64,000 nt of DNA from DATJKD01 sp963728295 (lineage in GTDB: Bacteria > Pseudomonadota > Gammaproteobacteria > Steroidobacterales > Steroidobacteraceae). The notes below the pieces were generated by a model. The model was not told where the DNA came from. It did no database searches and worked only from the letters and a program-made list of their open reading frames with translations. Of the stretch, positions 1-9,947 are shown piece by piece. The DNA lies in assembly GCA_963728295.1 (NCBI GenBank), contig CAVSKB010000019.1, positions 1,116,001 through 1,180,000 of the forward strand, read 5' to 3'. Position numbers and translations under genes: made by a program. Every line of letters starts with the position of its first letter. Within the stretch, counting starts at the first letter, position 1.

Positions 1-1634
1 ACACCTGCTCGGCGGCGGCCGGGTCCGCGCTGGCAATCGCATCGGCGCGCGAGATCACGCACAGCCCGACGAAGAGATCGATCAGGATGTCGGCGATCCG
101 CTTCTGCAGCGCCTGGTCGTCGGCGACCCGTTTGCCGAGCTTGCGCAGTGCCTCGTCGGCGGCGCTCGCGAGCTGCGTTGCGTACTTCTCGTAGTCGTCG
201 GCGAGCGGCCGCAGCTGCACGGGGAGCGGATGACGCACCCGGTCGCGTCCGACACCGGTCGCCTGCGCGAAGCGCCGCTCGGCGTAATCCGACATCAGGC
301 CAAAACCCTTGATCGGATGATTGAAGATCGAGGCCGCCGCGGACCTGAGCTCGGTCAGCTTCTCGCCCACGTCCTTGAGGCAGGACAGTGCGACGTACAG
401 CCGCAGAATCTCGTTCGTCCCCTCGAATATCGGCAGGATGCGCGCATCGCGCGCGAACTGCTCGTAGGGCAGATCGCGCATGAAGCCTGCGCCGGCGGCG
501 ATCTGCAGCGCCTCGTAGGCCGCGCGCTGCATCGCCTCGCTCGCGAAGACCTTGCTGATCGCGGCCTCGGTCGAGTAGTCCTCGCTGCCCTCGTCGATGT
601 AGTGCGCCACCATCCAGACCGTGCTTTCGGCCGCGAAACAGTCGACCGTCATCTGCGCGATCTTCGCGCGCACCAGTCCGAACTCGGCGATCGGCCGGCC
701 GAACTGCTGCCGCTCCTGCGCCTGCCGACCAGCCAGGCGTATGAGCGCCTTCATTCCCCCCACCGCGCCGCCCCCGAGGCCGGTCCGGCCGTTGTTCAGG
801 ATGCTCATCGCGACCTTGAAGCCCTTGCCGACCTCGCCGAGCACGTTCTCAGCCGGCACACGCACGTCGGCAAAGGACACGGACGCCGTCGATGACGCGC
901 GTATCCCCATCTTGTCCTCGTGGTGGCCGCGCGTAACTCCCGGCCATGCGGTCTCGACGATGAAGGCCGTGATCTTGCCTTCCGGTCCGTCCGTGCGGGC
1001 AAACACCGTACAGAAATCCGCGATCCCGCCGTTCGTGATCCAGATCTTCTCGCCGTTCAGGGTCCAGCTGCCGTCGTCGTTGCGTTTCGCCGAGGTGCGG
1101 ATCGACGCGGCGTCCGAACCCGCACCCGACTCGGTGAGACAGAAAGCCGCGATCAACTCGCCGGTCGCGAGCCGCGGCAGATAGCGCTGCCTTCTGCTCG
1201 GGCGTGCCGAAGAGCAGGATGCCCTTCATCCCGATCGAGCTGTGCGCGCCGATCGTGAGCGACACCGAGCTGTCGTAGGACGAGGTCTGGGCCAGCACGC
1301 GCGCATAGGCCGCGTTCGATAACGCGAGCCCTCCGTACTCTTCGGGGATGATCAGGCTGAAGAGCCCGAGCTCGCGCAGCGACTGTATGAACTCGGCGGG
1401 CTGCGCGCCCTCACGGTCCCAGCGGCGGAAATCAGCGGCCTTGTCCTCGAGGAAGTTGTCGATGGCCTCGACGATCTGACCGAGCATCTCGCGGTCGCGG
1501 CTGCGGATCGCGGGATACGGAAACAGGTTTTCCTCGACGATCTCGCCCACGATCAGGTTCTTCGCGATGCTCTGCCCCAGCAGCAGTCTCGGTCGCACTG
1601 CCGCGCCGGAGTCCTTATCGGTGGTCGCGCTCAT
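1..1634 (-). CDS. Acyl-CoA dehydrogenase, VLCAD/ACAD9-like, 3' end outside window, one frameshift
   Basis: FAD-dependent alpha,beta-dehydrogenation of an acyl-CoA in beta-oxidation or a related catabolic route. The N-terminal part carries the alpha-helical acyl-CoA dehydrogenase domain (residues about 30-150, with LLLGQSIAKN and FPYP near the start). After a small indel near 1183 the other frame continues without stops through LTESGAGSD (FAD/substrate loop) to FEGTNEILRL near 420, where the Glu is the usual catalytic base of the very-long-chain type. About 544 codons are visible, so only the C-terminal tail is missing. The start ATG at 1634 is 37 bp from the divergent neighbour, so the two genes share a promoter region. 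Family assignment is firm; the natural acyl chain is unknown. The frameshift is probably an assembly error because both halves are well conserved. Confidence 0.85.
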
Positions 1635-1671
1635 GAGCTCGCCCCCTGTGATTGTTCAGTAAGCTTGCAGC

Positions 1672-3133
1672 ATGGCCCGCGGCCTGTCCAAGTCGAAGCT
1701 GATGTCCTTTCTGCAGTGCCCGAAGCGGCTCTGGCTCGAGGCACATCGCCCCGAGCTTGCGTCGCCGCCCGACGCCGCGACGCGGGCGCGGCTGGCCGAG
1801 GGCGCTGCCGTGGGCGAAATCGCACGCAGCCTGTATGGACGGGACGGCGGCACGCTGGTGAGCGCCGAGGGCGGGCTCGGTGCCGCGACCGAGCGCACCA
1901 GACAGCTCCTGGGCGAGGAATCTTCGACACCGCTCTTCGAGGCGACGTTCCAGCGAGAGGGATTGCTGATACGCACCGACGTGCTCGAACGCACACCGGC
2001 AGGGCGCGCGTCTCGTGGAGGTCAAAGCCTCGGCGAGCGTCAAGGCCGAGCACCTGAGCGACTGCGCGATCCAGGCCTGGGTGCTCGAGGCGAGCCGCGT
2101 ACGCCCGCGATCGGTTGCCGTGGCTCATGTCGATACCGAGTTCGTCTATCGCGGCGATGGTCGTTACGAGGGACTGCTGGTCGAGGAGGACATCACCGAG
2201 TCGGCGCGGGCCCTGACCGCGCAGGTGCCCGTCTGGCTCGGCCGCGCGAAACGTACGCTCGTGGGCGAGGAACCCCAGGTGCCGATCGGCGCGCAGTGCC
2301 GCGTCCCATATGAGTGCCCCTTCGTTTCGCACTGCTGGCCCGCCACCGAGTTCCCGCTCACCGACCTGCCTGGAGTGCACCGGAACCTTGCCGCGTACGT
2401 GGCGCGAGGCTACCGCGACCTGCGCGACGTGCCCGTCGAGGAGATCTCGTCCCCGCAGCAGGAACGCGTGTGGGCGGCGGTCCGCTCCGGGCGCGCGACG
2501 CTCGAGGCCGGAGCCGCAGCGGAGCTTGCGGCGCTCCCCTGGCCCCGTCATCACCTCGATTTCGAGACCGTCGCCTTTGCCGTGCCGATCTGGGCGGGGA
2601 CCCGCCCCTACCAGGCGCTGCCCTTCCAGTGGTCGCTGCACATCGAGCTCTCGCCCGGCGACAATCCCGTGCACATCGAATGCCTCGAGCTCGACGATGC
2701 CCCGCCGATGCGGGCGGTCGCGGAACGCCTGGTCGCCGCGGTGGGACCTGTCGGCCCGGTCTTCTGCTACAGCGGGTTCGAGGCGCGCTGCCTGGCGACG
2801 CTTGCGGAGTTCTGCCCGGATCTCGCTCCCCGGCTCTTCGCCATCGAGGCGCGACTCGTCGATCTGCACGCCCTCCTCAAGCGCAACTACTGTCACCCTG
2901 CGATGCACGGCAGCTGGTCATTGAAAGCGGTGCTGCCGACGATCGCGCCGGAGATGGATTACGCCCGCCTCGAGGAAATCCAGGATGGCGGCGCGGCGCA
3001 GCGAGCCTTCATCGAGGCCATCGATCCCGGGACTTCGGCATCGCGCCGCGAGGAGATCCGGACGCGGCTGCTGCGCTACTGCGCGCACGACACGCTCGCG
3101 ACCGTTCGCATCGCCCGCTTCCTCTCCGCATGA
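1672..3133 (+). CDS. DUF2779 protein: PD-(D/E)XK nuclease-like domain fused to DnaQ-like exonuclease, one frameshift
   Basis: About 486 residues after joining two frames at about 2010. The N-terminal half looks like a RecB/Cas4-type nuclease: a first Cys in QCPKRLWLE, an Asp in LIRTDVLE, a Glu-x-Lys in LVEVKASASVK, and a trailing Cys cluster CRVPYECPFVSHC, together resembling an iron-staple arrangement. The C-terminal half has LDFET and a late YCAHDT, the acidic motifs of a DEDD (RNase H-like) 3'-5' exonuclease. This is the architecture of the DUF2779 / TM0106-like family, whose cellular role is not established; nucleic acid processing is the natural inference. A hairpin followed by five T's lies just after the stop. 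It stands alone, with no CRISPR array or cas genes nearby. Confidence 0.75.
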
Positions 3134-3142
3134 ATCAATAAT

Positions 3143-3162
3143 TCGGCTCCGAGCCGATTTTT
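3143..3162 (+). terminator. Rho-independent terminator after the DUF2779 gene
   Basis: TCGGCT (3143-3148) pairs with AGCCGA (3152-3157) around a 3-nt loop and is followed by TTTTT. It lies 10 bp after the stop codon. A related GAGCCGAATT segment follows at 3165, so alternative pairings are possible. Confidence 0.5.
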
Positions 3163-3207
3163 CTGAGCCGAATTTCGGTGTGGCTCAAAAACGGAATTCG
3201 GCGTGTA

Positions 3208-4438
3208 ATGGCGCACATGGAGCAGCGGCATCTGACCGTCTTCGGCGCGACGAGCTTCGTCGGGCAGATCCTCACGCGCTATCTCTACGGCCGCTTCGGC
3301 ACGGATGGTGAGCTGCGCTGGGCGATCGCCGGGCGTTCGGAAAAGAAGCTTCGCGAGCTGCACGGCTCGCTGTATCCGAAGGCGGCCAAGCTGCCGCAGC
3401 ATCGTTGTCAATGCGGACGACGAGCAGGCACTTCGCAACATGTGCGCGGAGTCCAAGGTCGTGATCTCGACGGTCGGTCCCTACGCGCTCTACGGTGAGC
3501 CGCTGGTCAAGATCTGCGCCTCAACTGGCACCGACTACTGCGACCTCACCGGCGAGGTGCAGTGGATCCGCCGAATGATCCGCAAGTACGAAGGCGCGGC
3601 GCGCAACTCGGGTGCACGAATCGTGCACTGCTGCGGGTTCGACTCGATCCCCTCGGACCTCGGTGTGCACTTCCTGCAGAAGCAGGCGATGCAGAAGTAC
3701 GGAAAGACATGCCCGAAGGTGAAGTTGCGCGTCAAGGCGATGCGCGGCGGCGCCTCGGGCGGCACGATCGCGAGCATGCTCAATGTCGTGAAGGAAGCCT
3801 CCGGCGATCCCCAGCTTCGCAGGGAGCTTGCGAACCCCTATTCGCTCTGCCCGGACGGCTACACGCCGCAGCTTTGGCAGCCCAACCTCTCACGCGCGGA
3901 GTACGACGCCGACTTCAAGTCCTGGATCGCTCCGTTCGTGATGGCCGCGATCAACACCCGCATCGTCCAGCGCACGAACGCCTTGTCGAAGCAGGCGTAT
4001 GGCGCCGATTTCCGCTACGACGAGGCCGTGCTCCGGGGAGACGGCTTCAAGGGACGCGTCGCGGCAACGAACATGAGCGCAGGCCTCCGCGCCTTCATGG
4101 CCGCGGCCTCGATGACGCCGACGCGCTGGGTGCTCGAGCGTTTCCTGCCCAAGCCGGGCGAAGGGCCGACGCTCGAGCAGCAGCGCAACGGCTTCTTCGA
4201 CATGCGCATTCTCGGCCGCACGCCGGAAGGTCACACCCTTCAGGTCAAGGTGACCGGCGACAGCGATCCCGGTTACGGCTCGACAGGCAAGATGCTCGGC
4301 CAGGCGGCCGCGTGCCTCGCTCTCGATATTCCGAAGTCGGCCACGCCGGGAGGATTCTGGACGCCGGCTACTATCTTCGGCGACCGGCTCATCGAACGGC
4401 TGACCAGGTATTCGGGCCTGCGGTTCGAAGTGGCGTGA
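3208..4438 (+). CDS. Saccharopine dehydrogenase-like / trans-acting enoyl reductase family protein, one frameshift
   Basis: About 409 residues. The N-terminal Rossmann fold starts with TVFGATSFVGQ (GxxGxxG-like) and continues, after a small indel near 3401, through STVGPYALYG and CGFDSIPSDLG, both typical of the family that includes mycobacterial trans-acting enoyl reductases and eukaryotic saccharopine dehydrogenase-like oxidoreductase. These NAD(P)-binding proteins act on lipid or polyketide substrates in some actinobacteria; here the substrate is unknown. The ATG at 3208 is preferred to an upstream in-frame codon at 3178 because the latter lies against the preceding terminator. The C-terminal region (about residues 300-400) resembles the conserved substrate domain of the family. 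Confidence 0.75.
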
Positions 4439-4549
4439 GCGCCGGCCTGGGCCGCATTCGCAAGCCCGTGCCCGTCAGGAAATCACGCCGCCTCACGCTC
4501 AACGCTGGATAGTGCTTACTCGCGAGTTTGCGCGGACACAGGCGAACGG

Positions 4550-4921
4550 TCACTTATCACCGCCTGTTGGCGTGGCCGTAACGTCGCGCACCCAGCTCAG
4601 ACCCTTGATGGCGCCTGACCATCCGAGCGTGGTCACCGCGAGCAGCGCGACGTGATCGAGCTCCTCGGCGGCGATACCGTCGGCGAGCGCACGCCGGGCG
4701 TGCGAGTGGGTCGCGCCTTCCGAGTCCGCGGCGATGGCATAAGCGAGGTGCACGAGGCGCCGGGTGCGGTCATCGAGCGGCCCCGCCCGGCTCGCCTCCT
4801 CGCCCAGTCGCTGGAACGCTTCCCACAGCGCTGGGCGCTCGCGCGCAATCCGGTTCGCCGTGCCTGGCAGCGCCACGTCCGGCGCATCGGTGTCGCGTGA
4901 TACTCGGTCATCTTTGCTCAT
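4550..4921 (-). CDS. Carboxymuconolactone decarboxylase family protein (CMD), CxxC-less
   Basis: A 123-residue all-helical protein of the CMD/AhpD-like fold. The family motif around residues 70-90 reads GATHSHARRALADG, keeping the His and following Ala/Leu positions but lacking the CxxC of peroxidase-type AhpD members, so a thiol-peroxidase role is unlikely. The C-terminal LLAVTTLGWSGAIKGLSW is the usual last helix. The start overlaps the stop of the upstream 2OG oxygenase gene by 14 nt, indicating translational coupling. Substrate unknown; many members in this subgroup have no assigned reaction. Confidence 0.75.
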   Translation of the reverse strand: MSKDDRVSRDTDAPDVALPGTANRIARERPALWEAFQRLGEEASRAGPLDDRTRRLVHLAYAIAADSEGATHSHARRALADGIAAEELDHVALLAVTTLGWSGAIKGLSWVRDVTATPTGGDK

Positions 4922-5556
4922 GACTTTCTCCGGGCGCCTGCCAAAGGGGTCTTGTGAGACGTTCGCTGAACGAGCTGAACATCACGTTGAAGCTGATGCT
5001 GATTCGCTCCGACTCGCCCGCGTTCGCATCGACCGAATGCTGGAGCCACGAGGGAAACACGAGCAGCGTGCCATTGTGCACCCGCAGGACGACCTGGTCG
5101 GTGTTCGCGGCGGTGAGTTCGGTGACCGGTGGTCGGATGATGCCGGTCTGACTGCGCGGGTCATGGAAGTTGATCGTATCCGCGCCGCTGCATGTCCGCA
5201 GGTAGTAGACGCCGCTCAGGAAGTTGTTCGGATGGTGATGGATCTTGTGTGCCGCGCCTCGAGCGAGCACGGTCGCCCAGCAGGCCGTGAGCTCGACGTC
5301 GTCGTAGCCGATATTCAGGAATCTGCAGGATCCCGCCGACCATGCGCCGCGCGTTGGCGACGAGCTCGCCGAAATCCTCGAGCTCGTGCAGCGTCTGCAC
5401 CGACTGCCAGCCCTCGCCCGTCGCGAGCGGCGGCAGATCCCGCCTCATGTGTGCCAGAGCCGCGAGGCCCTTCGTCTCGATCGCTTCGCGCACGGGATCG
5501 TCGAGCTCCACCCGCCACACGAGCGTCGGGAACATCGAGATCACGTCACTGGGCAC
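4908..5556 (-). CDS. Putative 2OG-Fe(II) oxygenase (TIGR02466-like), one frameshift
   Basis: About 215 residues after joining two frames at about 5321. It starts MPSDVISMFPTLVWRVEL, typical of the TIGR02466 group. The double-stranded beta-helix core carries HHHPNNFLSGVYYL, FHDPR, FPSWLQHSV (distal His) and SERISISFNV (Arg for 2-oxoglutarate). Members are predicted non-haem iron dioxygenases of unknown substrate. The downstream CMD-family gene overlaps its 3' end, so the two are cotranscribed. The frame change sits inside a well-conserved segment (ILQ to FLNIGYDD), so an assembly indel is more likely than gene loss. Confidence 0.7.
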
Positions 5557-5648
5557 GGAAGAACTCCGCGGCGGTAGCGCAGGACGCCCCGCGTTTCCAG
5601 AAGACCCCGGGAAGGCATGGCTTCCCGCGGGAGATCGGCATCAATCGC

Positions 5649-5822
5649 TCAGACAGGCTCCAGCTCGCGCTCCCGCTCGGGTCGCCTCGGCGCCTCGCTC
5701 TCAGGCTTCGGGCGATCGGGGTGCGTGCGCGGCGTCGGGTGCTCGCCCTGGGCGGCGGGCTCGACGCGCTGGCGCTCCTTCTTCGTGGTCCATCGACCGA
5801 CGAACAGTTCCTCGTAGCACAT
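5649..5822 (-). CDS. Small hypothetical protein, 57 aa
   Basis: Begins MCYEELFVGRWTTKKERQR and continues as a Pro/Glu/Arg-rich, probably disordered tail. A consensus ribosome-binding site, AGGAGG, lies about 7 nt before the ATG at 5822, which is the main reason for calling it. The highly charged composition gives no hint of function and no domain is recognised. A longer reading from 5897 is possible but the strong RBS decides for 5822. Confidence 0.5.
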   Translation of the reverse strand: MCYEELFVGRWTTKKERQRVEPAAQGEHPTPRTHPDRPKPESEAPRRPERERELEPV

Positions 5823-5921
5823 GGCCGTCCTCCTGGTTGACGTGGCTGTGCTGCCCGCTCGGAGAATAGCACCGGCCGTCGGCTCCGGCGGATTCATCTC
5901 CGACTGGACATGGCGTCGCCG

Positions 5922-7610
5922 TCAGGCCAACCGCGCGAGGATGGCCTTGAACCGGGGATCGTCGCGTATGGGGTCCAGATCCCCGTCCTGCTCGAGCCAC
6001 GCGCGGTAGCCGAACCCTTTCCTGACCGCCTCGTCGACGAGTGCGATCGCACGTTCCTTATTGCCCATCATGCTGTACATGCAACCGACGTTGTAGAGCA
6101 CCGATGGTTCGTCGGGCGCCGCCTCCAGCGCCCGCTCGGCCCATTCGGTGGCGCGCACCGCATCACCCGTCGCGATCAGGGCACCTGCACCCAGGTACAG
6201 GGCACGAGCATCGTCCGGATACATCTCGAGGTGCTTCTCGGCGGCGGCAACCCCACGCCGATCCGCATCCATTGCTTCCTCCCGTCGGCCGGTCTTCCGG
6301 TATACGGTCGCCAGGAATGGAAACGCCTCGTAGTAGTCAGGGTTGATCGCGACCGCCTGCGCGAAGAGGCGTGCGGCCTTGTCGCTCTTGCCCTGCGACA
6401 CGCAATCGCGGCCGTAGAAGTAATAGGCCTCGTAAAGCGATGGCTTCAATTCGATCGCACGCTCGAACTCGCGTTCCGCCTCTTCGTGCCGGCCGTTGAT
6501 TGAGAGCGCGAGGCCGCGGGAGGTGTGCGCCTCCGCCAGCCCGCCATCGAGCTCGACGGCTCGCTCGCTTGCGTCGAGGGTCCGACCAGCGATTTCGGGC
6601 GTCGCCCCGCCGTACTTGAAGAGGAAGGAATACACGTCCGCGATCCCGGCAAAGGCGAGCGCGTAGTTCGGGTCGCGCTCGATGGCTTCCTGGTACAAGG
6701 TGAGCGCGTGCGTGAAGCCGCGCTTGGTCATCGTGTTGTAGTAGCTGCGTCCCCGCAGGTAGAAGTCGTAGGCTTGCGGATTCGAAGTTGCGGTGTACTG
6801 GATCGCGAGGCGTTCCTGCGGAGTCAGCGTCATCCGCAGCGCGTTGACGATGCAGCGGGCGATGTCGTCCTGGATGGCAAAGACGTCCTCGAGCTTGCGG
6901 TCGTAGCTCTCGGACCACAGATGGGAATCCGACTTCGTATCGATCAGCTGCGCGGTGATGCGCACGCGATCGCCCGCGCGGCGGACGCTTCCCTCGAGGA
7001 CCGTACCGACCCCGAGTCGCTGCGCGACCGCCGGCATTTCGATGTCCTTGCCTTTGAACGCGAACGACGACGTCCGCGACGAAACCCGCAGCTTCGGGAG
7101 CTTGGTGAGCAGATTCAGGATCTCCTCCGAGATCCCGTCGCTGAAGTATTCGTTCTCAGGGTCGCCGCTCATGTTGACGAAGGGCAGCACCGCGATCGAC
7201 CGCCGGTCGTCGTCCACGGCAGGCGTATCCGGGGGCGAAGCGAGATCCCGGTTTTTCTCGAGCGACTTGAGGTCGGTGGGTCGTGGCACCGCGACACGGG
7301 TGACAAGGGGTCCGGGAGCCCCCTCGCTGCCTGCATCGGCATCGCTGCGCGTGATACGACCGTCCCCCACATCGAAAGCCCAGGCCAGGATCGCAGCGAG
7401 CGGCAGGCCGAGCGCGACCAGGACGATGACCAGCGTCACCGACCACGGCGGGACGTTTAGATTCGGCAGCACGGTCGAGGCGACCTGGATGATCAGCCAG
7501 CCGGCGATCGCGTACAGGACGAGGACGCGGATCACACGCCGCCGGCGTGCCTCCGCCAGAAACTCGCTGAGCGAAAATTTTCCCTTCACCGCCAACGGCC
7601 TGGGCTGCAT
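5922..7610 (-). CDS. Membrane-anchored TolB-like/TPR protein (adenylate-cyclase-associated type)
   Basis: 562 residues. Residues about 20-80 hold two hydrophobic helices (VLYAIAGWLIIQVASTVL and VTLVIVLVALGLPLAAILAW), followed by a linker, then a TolB N-terminal/FlgO-like domain starting RSIAVLPFVNMSGDPENEYF and including LEGSVRRAGDRVRITAQLID and SESYDRKLEDVFAIQDDIA. From about residue 290 to the end are TPR repeats (GIADVYSF, AHTSRGLALSINGRHEEAE, YNVGCMYSMMGNKERA). Proteins of this layout are common next to adenylate cyclases or as CadC-like sensors, but neither a cyclase domain nor a winged helix is present here. A paralogue lies at 9948. Likely a protein-interaction scaffold at the inner membrane; function unproven. 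Confidence 0.75.
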   Translation of the reverse strand: MQPRPLAVKGKFSLSEFLAEARRRRVIRVLVLYAIAGWLIIQVASTVLPNLNVPPWSVTLVIVLVALGLPLAAILAWAFDVGDGRITRSDADAGSEGAPGPLVTRVAVPRPTDLKSLEKNRDLASPPDTPAVDDDRRSIAVLPFVNMSGDPENEYFSDGISEEILNLLTKLPKLRVSSRTSSFAFKGKDIEMPAVAQRLGVGTVLEGSVRRAGDRVRITAQLIDTKSDSHLWSESYDRKLEDVFAIQDDIARCIVNALRMTLTPQERLAIQYTATSNPQAYDFYLRGRSYYNTMTKRGFTHALTLYQEAIERDPNYALAFAGIADVYSFLFKYGGATPEIAGRTLDASERAVELDGGLAEAHTSRGLALSINGRHEEAEREFERAIELKPSLYEAYYFYGRDCVSQGKSDKAARLFAQAVAINPDYYEAFPFLATVYRKTGRREEAMDADRRGVAAAEKHLEMYPDDARALYLGAGALIATGDAVRATEWAERALEAAPDEPSVLYNVGCMYSMMGNKERAIALVDEAVRKGFGYRAWLEQDGDLDPIRDDPRFKAILARLA

Positions 7611-7727
7611 TGCTGCCTGGGGACCGATGATCGCACCAGCGGGCGCCCATGATCCATCCGCGGCGCAATGTTAGTCTGCGCCGAGATCCGCAAATATCAT
7701 CGGATATCCGAGCGTAGATTCGGCCCC

Positions 7728-9404
7728 ATGGACACGTACGCGAGTCAGGTGCGCGGTGATACGGTTGCACCGCTCATCGAGGAGCCGATCGGCGCGCTGC
7801 TCGATCGCTCGGTCGCGCGCTGGCCCGAGACTGAGCTCCTGGTGTCGGTCGAGCAGAGTATCCGCTACACCTACGCCGAATTTGCGCGCCGCGCGGACGA
7901 CCTTGCGGAGGGCCTGCTCGGACTCGGCCTGGTGCGCGGCGACCGCGTCGGGATCCTCGCCCCGAATTGCGCCGAATGGATGCTGACGCAGTTCGCCACG
8001 GCGCGCACCGGCCTGATCCAGGTCAACATCAACCCCGCATATCGCCTGGCCGAGCTCGACTACACGCTCAACAAGGTCGGCGTGAAGGCGCTGATCGCCG
8101 CGGAATCATTCAAGACCAGCGACTACCTGGCGATGCTCGAGACGCTCGCGCCCGAGATCCCGGGCAGCCCGCCCGGCGCGCTCGAGGCCGCGCGCCTCCC
8201 GGCGCTATCGACGCTGATCACGCTCGGCGGGCCGCGGCCGGGCTGGCTCGAGTTCGCGGGCGTCCCGGACACGCGCCGCGCGCGGCTGCCCGCCGCCGAC
8301 GCGCAAGTCGACGCGCGCCAGCCGATCAACATCCAGTTCACGAGCGGCACGACCGGATTGCCGAAGGGCGCGACGCTCTCCCATCGCAACATAGTCAACA
8401 ACGCCTGGTTCGTCGGCGCGAGCACCGGGCTTGTCCCCGGCGATCGCCTTTGCGTGCCCGTGCCGCTCTATCACTGCTTCGGCATGGTGATGTCGAATCT
8501 CGCCTGCGTACTGCACGGCGCAACCATCGTCTATCCCTCCGCCGGCTTCGATCCGCTCGCGGTGCTCCAGGCCGTGCAGAACGAGCGCTGCACCGCACTG
8601 CACGGCGTGCCAACGATGTTCATCGCCGAGCTGCAGCACCCGCGCTTCGAGGAGTTCGACATGTCGACGCTGCGCGCCGGGATCATGGCGGGCTCGCCCT
8701 GTCCGGTTGAAGTGATGCGCCGTGTTGTCGAGCGTATGCACATGCGCGAGGTCACGATCGCATACGGCATGACCGAGACGAGCCCGGTCAGCTTCCAGAG
8801 CTCGCCGCACGATTCACTCGAGCGGCGCGTGACCACCGTCGGGCGCATCCAGCCGCACATGGAGGCGAAGATCATCGACGCCGAAGGGCAAACCGTGCCG
8901 CGCGGGGAGCCGGGCGAGCTCTGCTCGCGCGGCTACGCCGTCATGCTCGGCTACTGGGACGATCCCGCACGCACCGCCGAGGCGATCGACGGGGAGGGCT
9001 GGATGCACACCGGCGACCTCGGGGTGATCGACGACGAGGGCTACTGCAACATCGTCGGACGGAGCAAGGACATGATCATCCGCGGTGGCGAGAACGTGTA
9101 CCCCCGCGAGATCGAGGAGTACCTGTTCCGCCACCCCAAGGTCGAGGATGTAGCGGTGGTCGGGGTCCCTGACGAACGCTGGGGTGAGGCGGTCTGCGCC
9201 TGGATCCGCCTGCGCGCGGGCGAGACCGCAACCGAGGAAGACATCCGGAACTTCTGCCACGGCCAGATCGCTCATTACAAGGTGCCCGCGGTCGTATGCT
9301 TCGTCGACGCCTTTCCCACGACGATCACCGGCAAGGTCCAGAAGTACCTTATTCGCAAGGCCATGGTCGACAAACTGGGGCTGCAGGAACAGCGCACTGC
9401 ATGA
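7728..9404 (+). CDS. AMP-dependent acyl-CoA synthetase (fatty-acyl-CoA ligase, ACSF2/FadD-like)
   Basis: 558 residues, intact. Activates a carboxylic acid to acyl-AMP and then the CoA thioester. Motifs in order: the P-loop FTSGTTGLPKGA (about residue 205), YGMTETSPV (adenine-binding), WMHTGDLGVIDDEGY (ATP ribose Asp), GRSKDMIIRGGENVYPREIE (hinge), and the catalytic Lys near the C-terminus in TITGKVQKYLI. The ATG at 7728 is preferred over an upstream in-frame start at 7668 because family members begin at that point. Medium- to long-chain fatty acids are the usual substrates; the acyl-CoA dehydrogenase at the left edge would be a consistent partner. Confidence 0.85.
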   Translation: MDTYASQVRGDTVAPLIEEPIGALLDRSVARWPETELLVSVEQSIRYTYAEFARRADDLAEGLLGLGLVRGDRVGILAPNCAEWMLTQFATARTGLIQVNINPAYRLAELDYTLNKVGVKALIAAESFKTSDYLAMLETLAPEIPGSPPGALEAARLPALSTLITLGGPRPGWLEFAGVPDTRRARLPAADAQVDARQPINIQFTSGTTGLPKGATLSHRNIVNNAWFVGASTGLVPGDRLCVPVPLYHCFGMVMSNLACVLHGATIVYPSAGFDPLAVLQAVQNERCTALHGVPTMFIAELQHPRFEEFDMSTLRAGIMAGSPCPVEVMRRVVERMHMREVTIAYGMTETSPVSFQSSPHDSLERRVTTVGRIQPHMEAKIIDAEGQTVPRGEPGELCSRGYAVMLGYWDDPARTAEAIDGEGWMHTGDLGVIDDEGYCNIVGRSKDMIIRGGENVYPREIEEYLFRHPKVEDVAVVGVPDERWGEAVCAWIRLRAGETATEEDIRNFCHGQIAHYKVPAVVCFVDAFPTTITGKVQKYLIRKAMVDKLGLQEQRTA

Positions 9405-9442
9405 GCCCGCGCATTCTGCGACACGGCCGGTCCCCGTATCGT

Positions 9443-9812
9443 TTACTTCATCTCTTCATAGAGGCTGTCGGATACGATCTTCCGCAGCCGATCCAGCCCC
9501 TTGAGCAGCGACGTGTACTCCGGGTCGGCCTGCACCTTCGCATCCTCCGCCGCGAAGGTCGCCATGTCCGGGTACTCGATCGACACCACGATGGCTCCGG
9601 CGTTCGGACCGGCGAAGCGGGTCCGCCAAACCCGCATGGTGGACTTGCTGCCGAGACGAGTCATGACAGCCCGGATCTTGGCGAGCTCGCTCGCATAGGC
9701 CGCGGCGTCCGATCGACTCGACCACGACCACGCGCAGCACAGTCGCCTCAGCAGTGGCCGCCAGCGCAAACACTCCGAACGTGGCTGTGACTGCCAGTAT
9801 CAGCTTCTTCAT
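9443..9812 (-). CDS. Secreted dimeric alpha/beta-barrel (NIPSNAP/ABM-like) small protein, one frameshift
   Basis: About 122 residues: a signal peptide (MKKLILAVTATFGVFALAATAEA) then a compact domain with VLRVVVVES, RVWRTRFAGPNAGAIVVSIEYPD and MATFAAEDAKVQADPEY, the pattern of ferredoxin-like dimeric barrels such as NIPSNAP or antibiotic-biosynthesis monooxygenase relatives. Two frames must be joined near 9712. The ATG at 9812 follows a GGGGGT ribosome-binding site; the in-frame codon at 9854 is too far upstream for a clean signal peptide. Convergent with the acyl-CoA synthetase. Function unknown. Confidence 0.55.
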
Positions 9813-9947
9813 GCCATACCCCCATTGGTCATATCGTTTTAATCGGGCGCGCACATCCTGCGCGCCCGCTGCGAATCCGGCGTCAAACCACGCCGTCGGA
9901 CGCAGTTAGTGGCACCGCGGTAAGGTCGGCGTCGATAATGTGATCCC

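Noticed and set aside
1672..3133. Possible Cas4 or CRISPR association of the nuclease-like protein.
   Set aside because: No repeats or cas genes are visible; the DnaQ-like half identifies the DUF2779 family instead.
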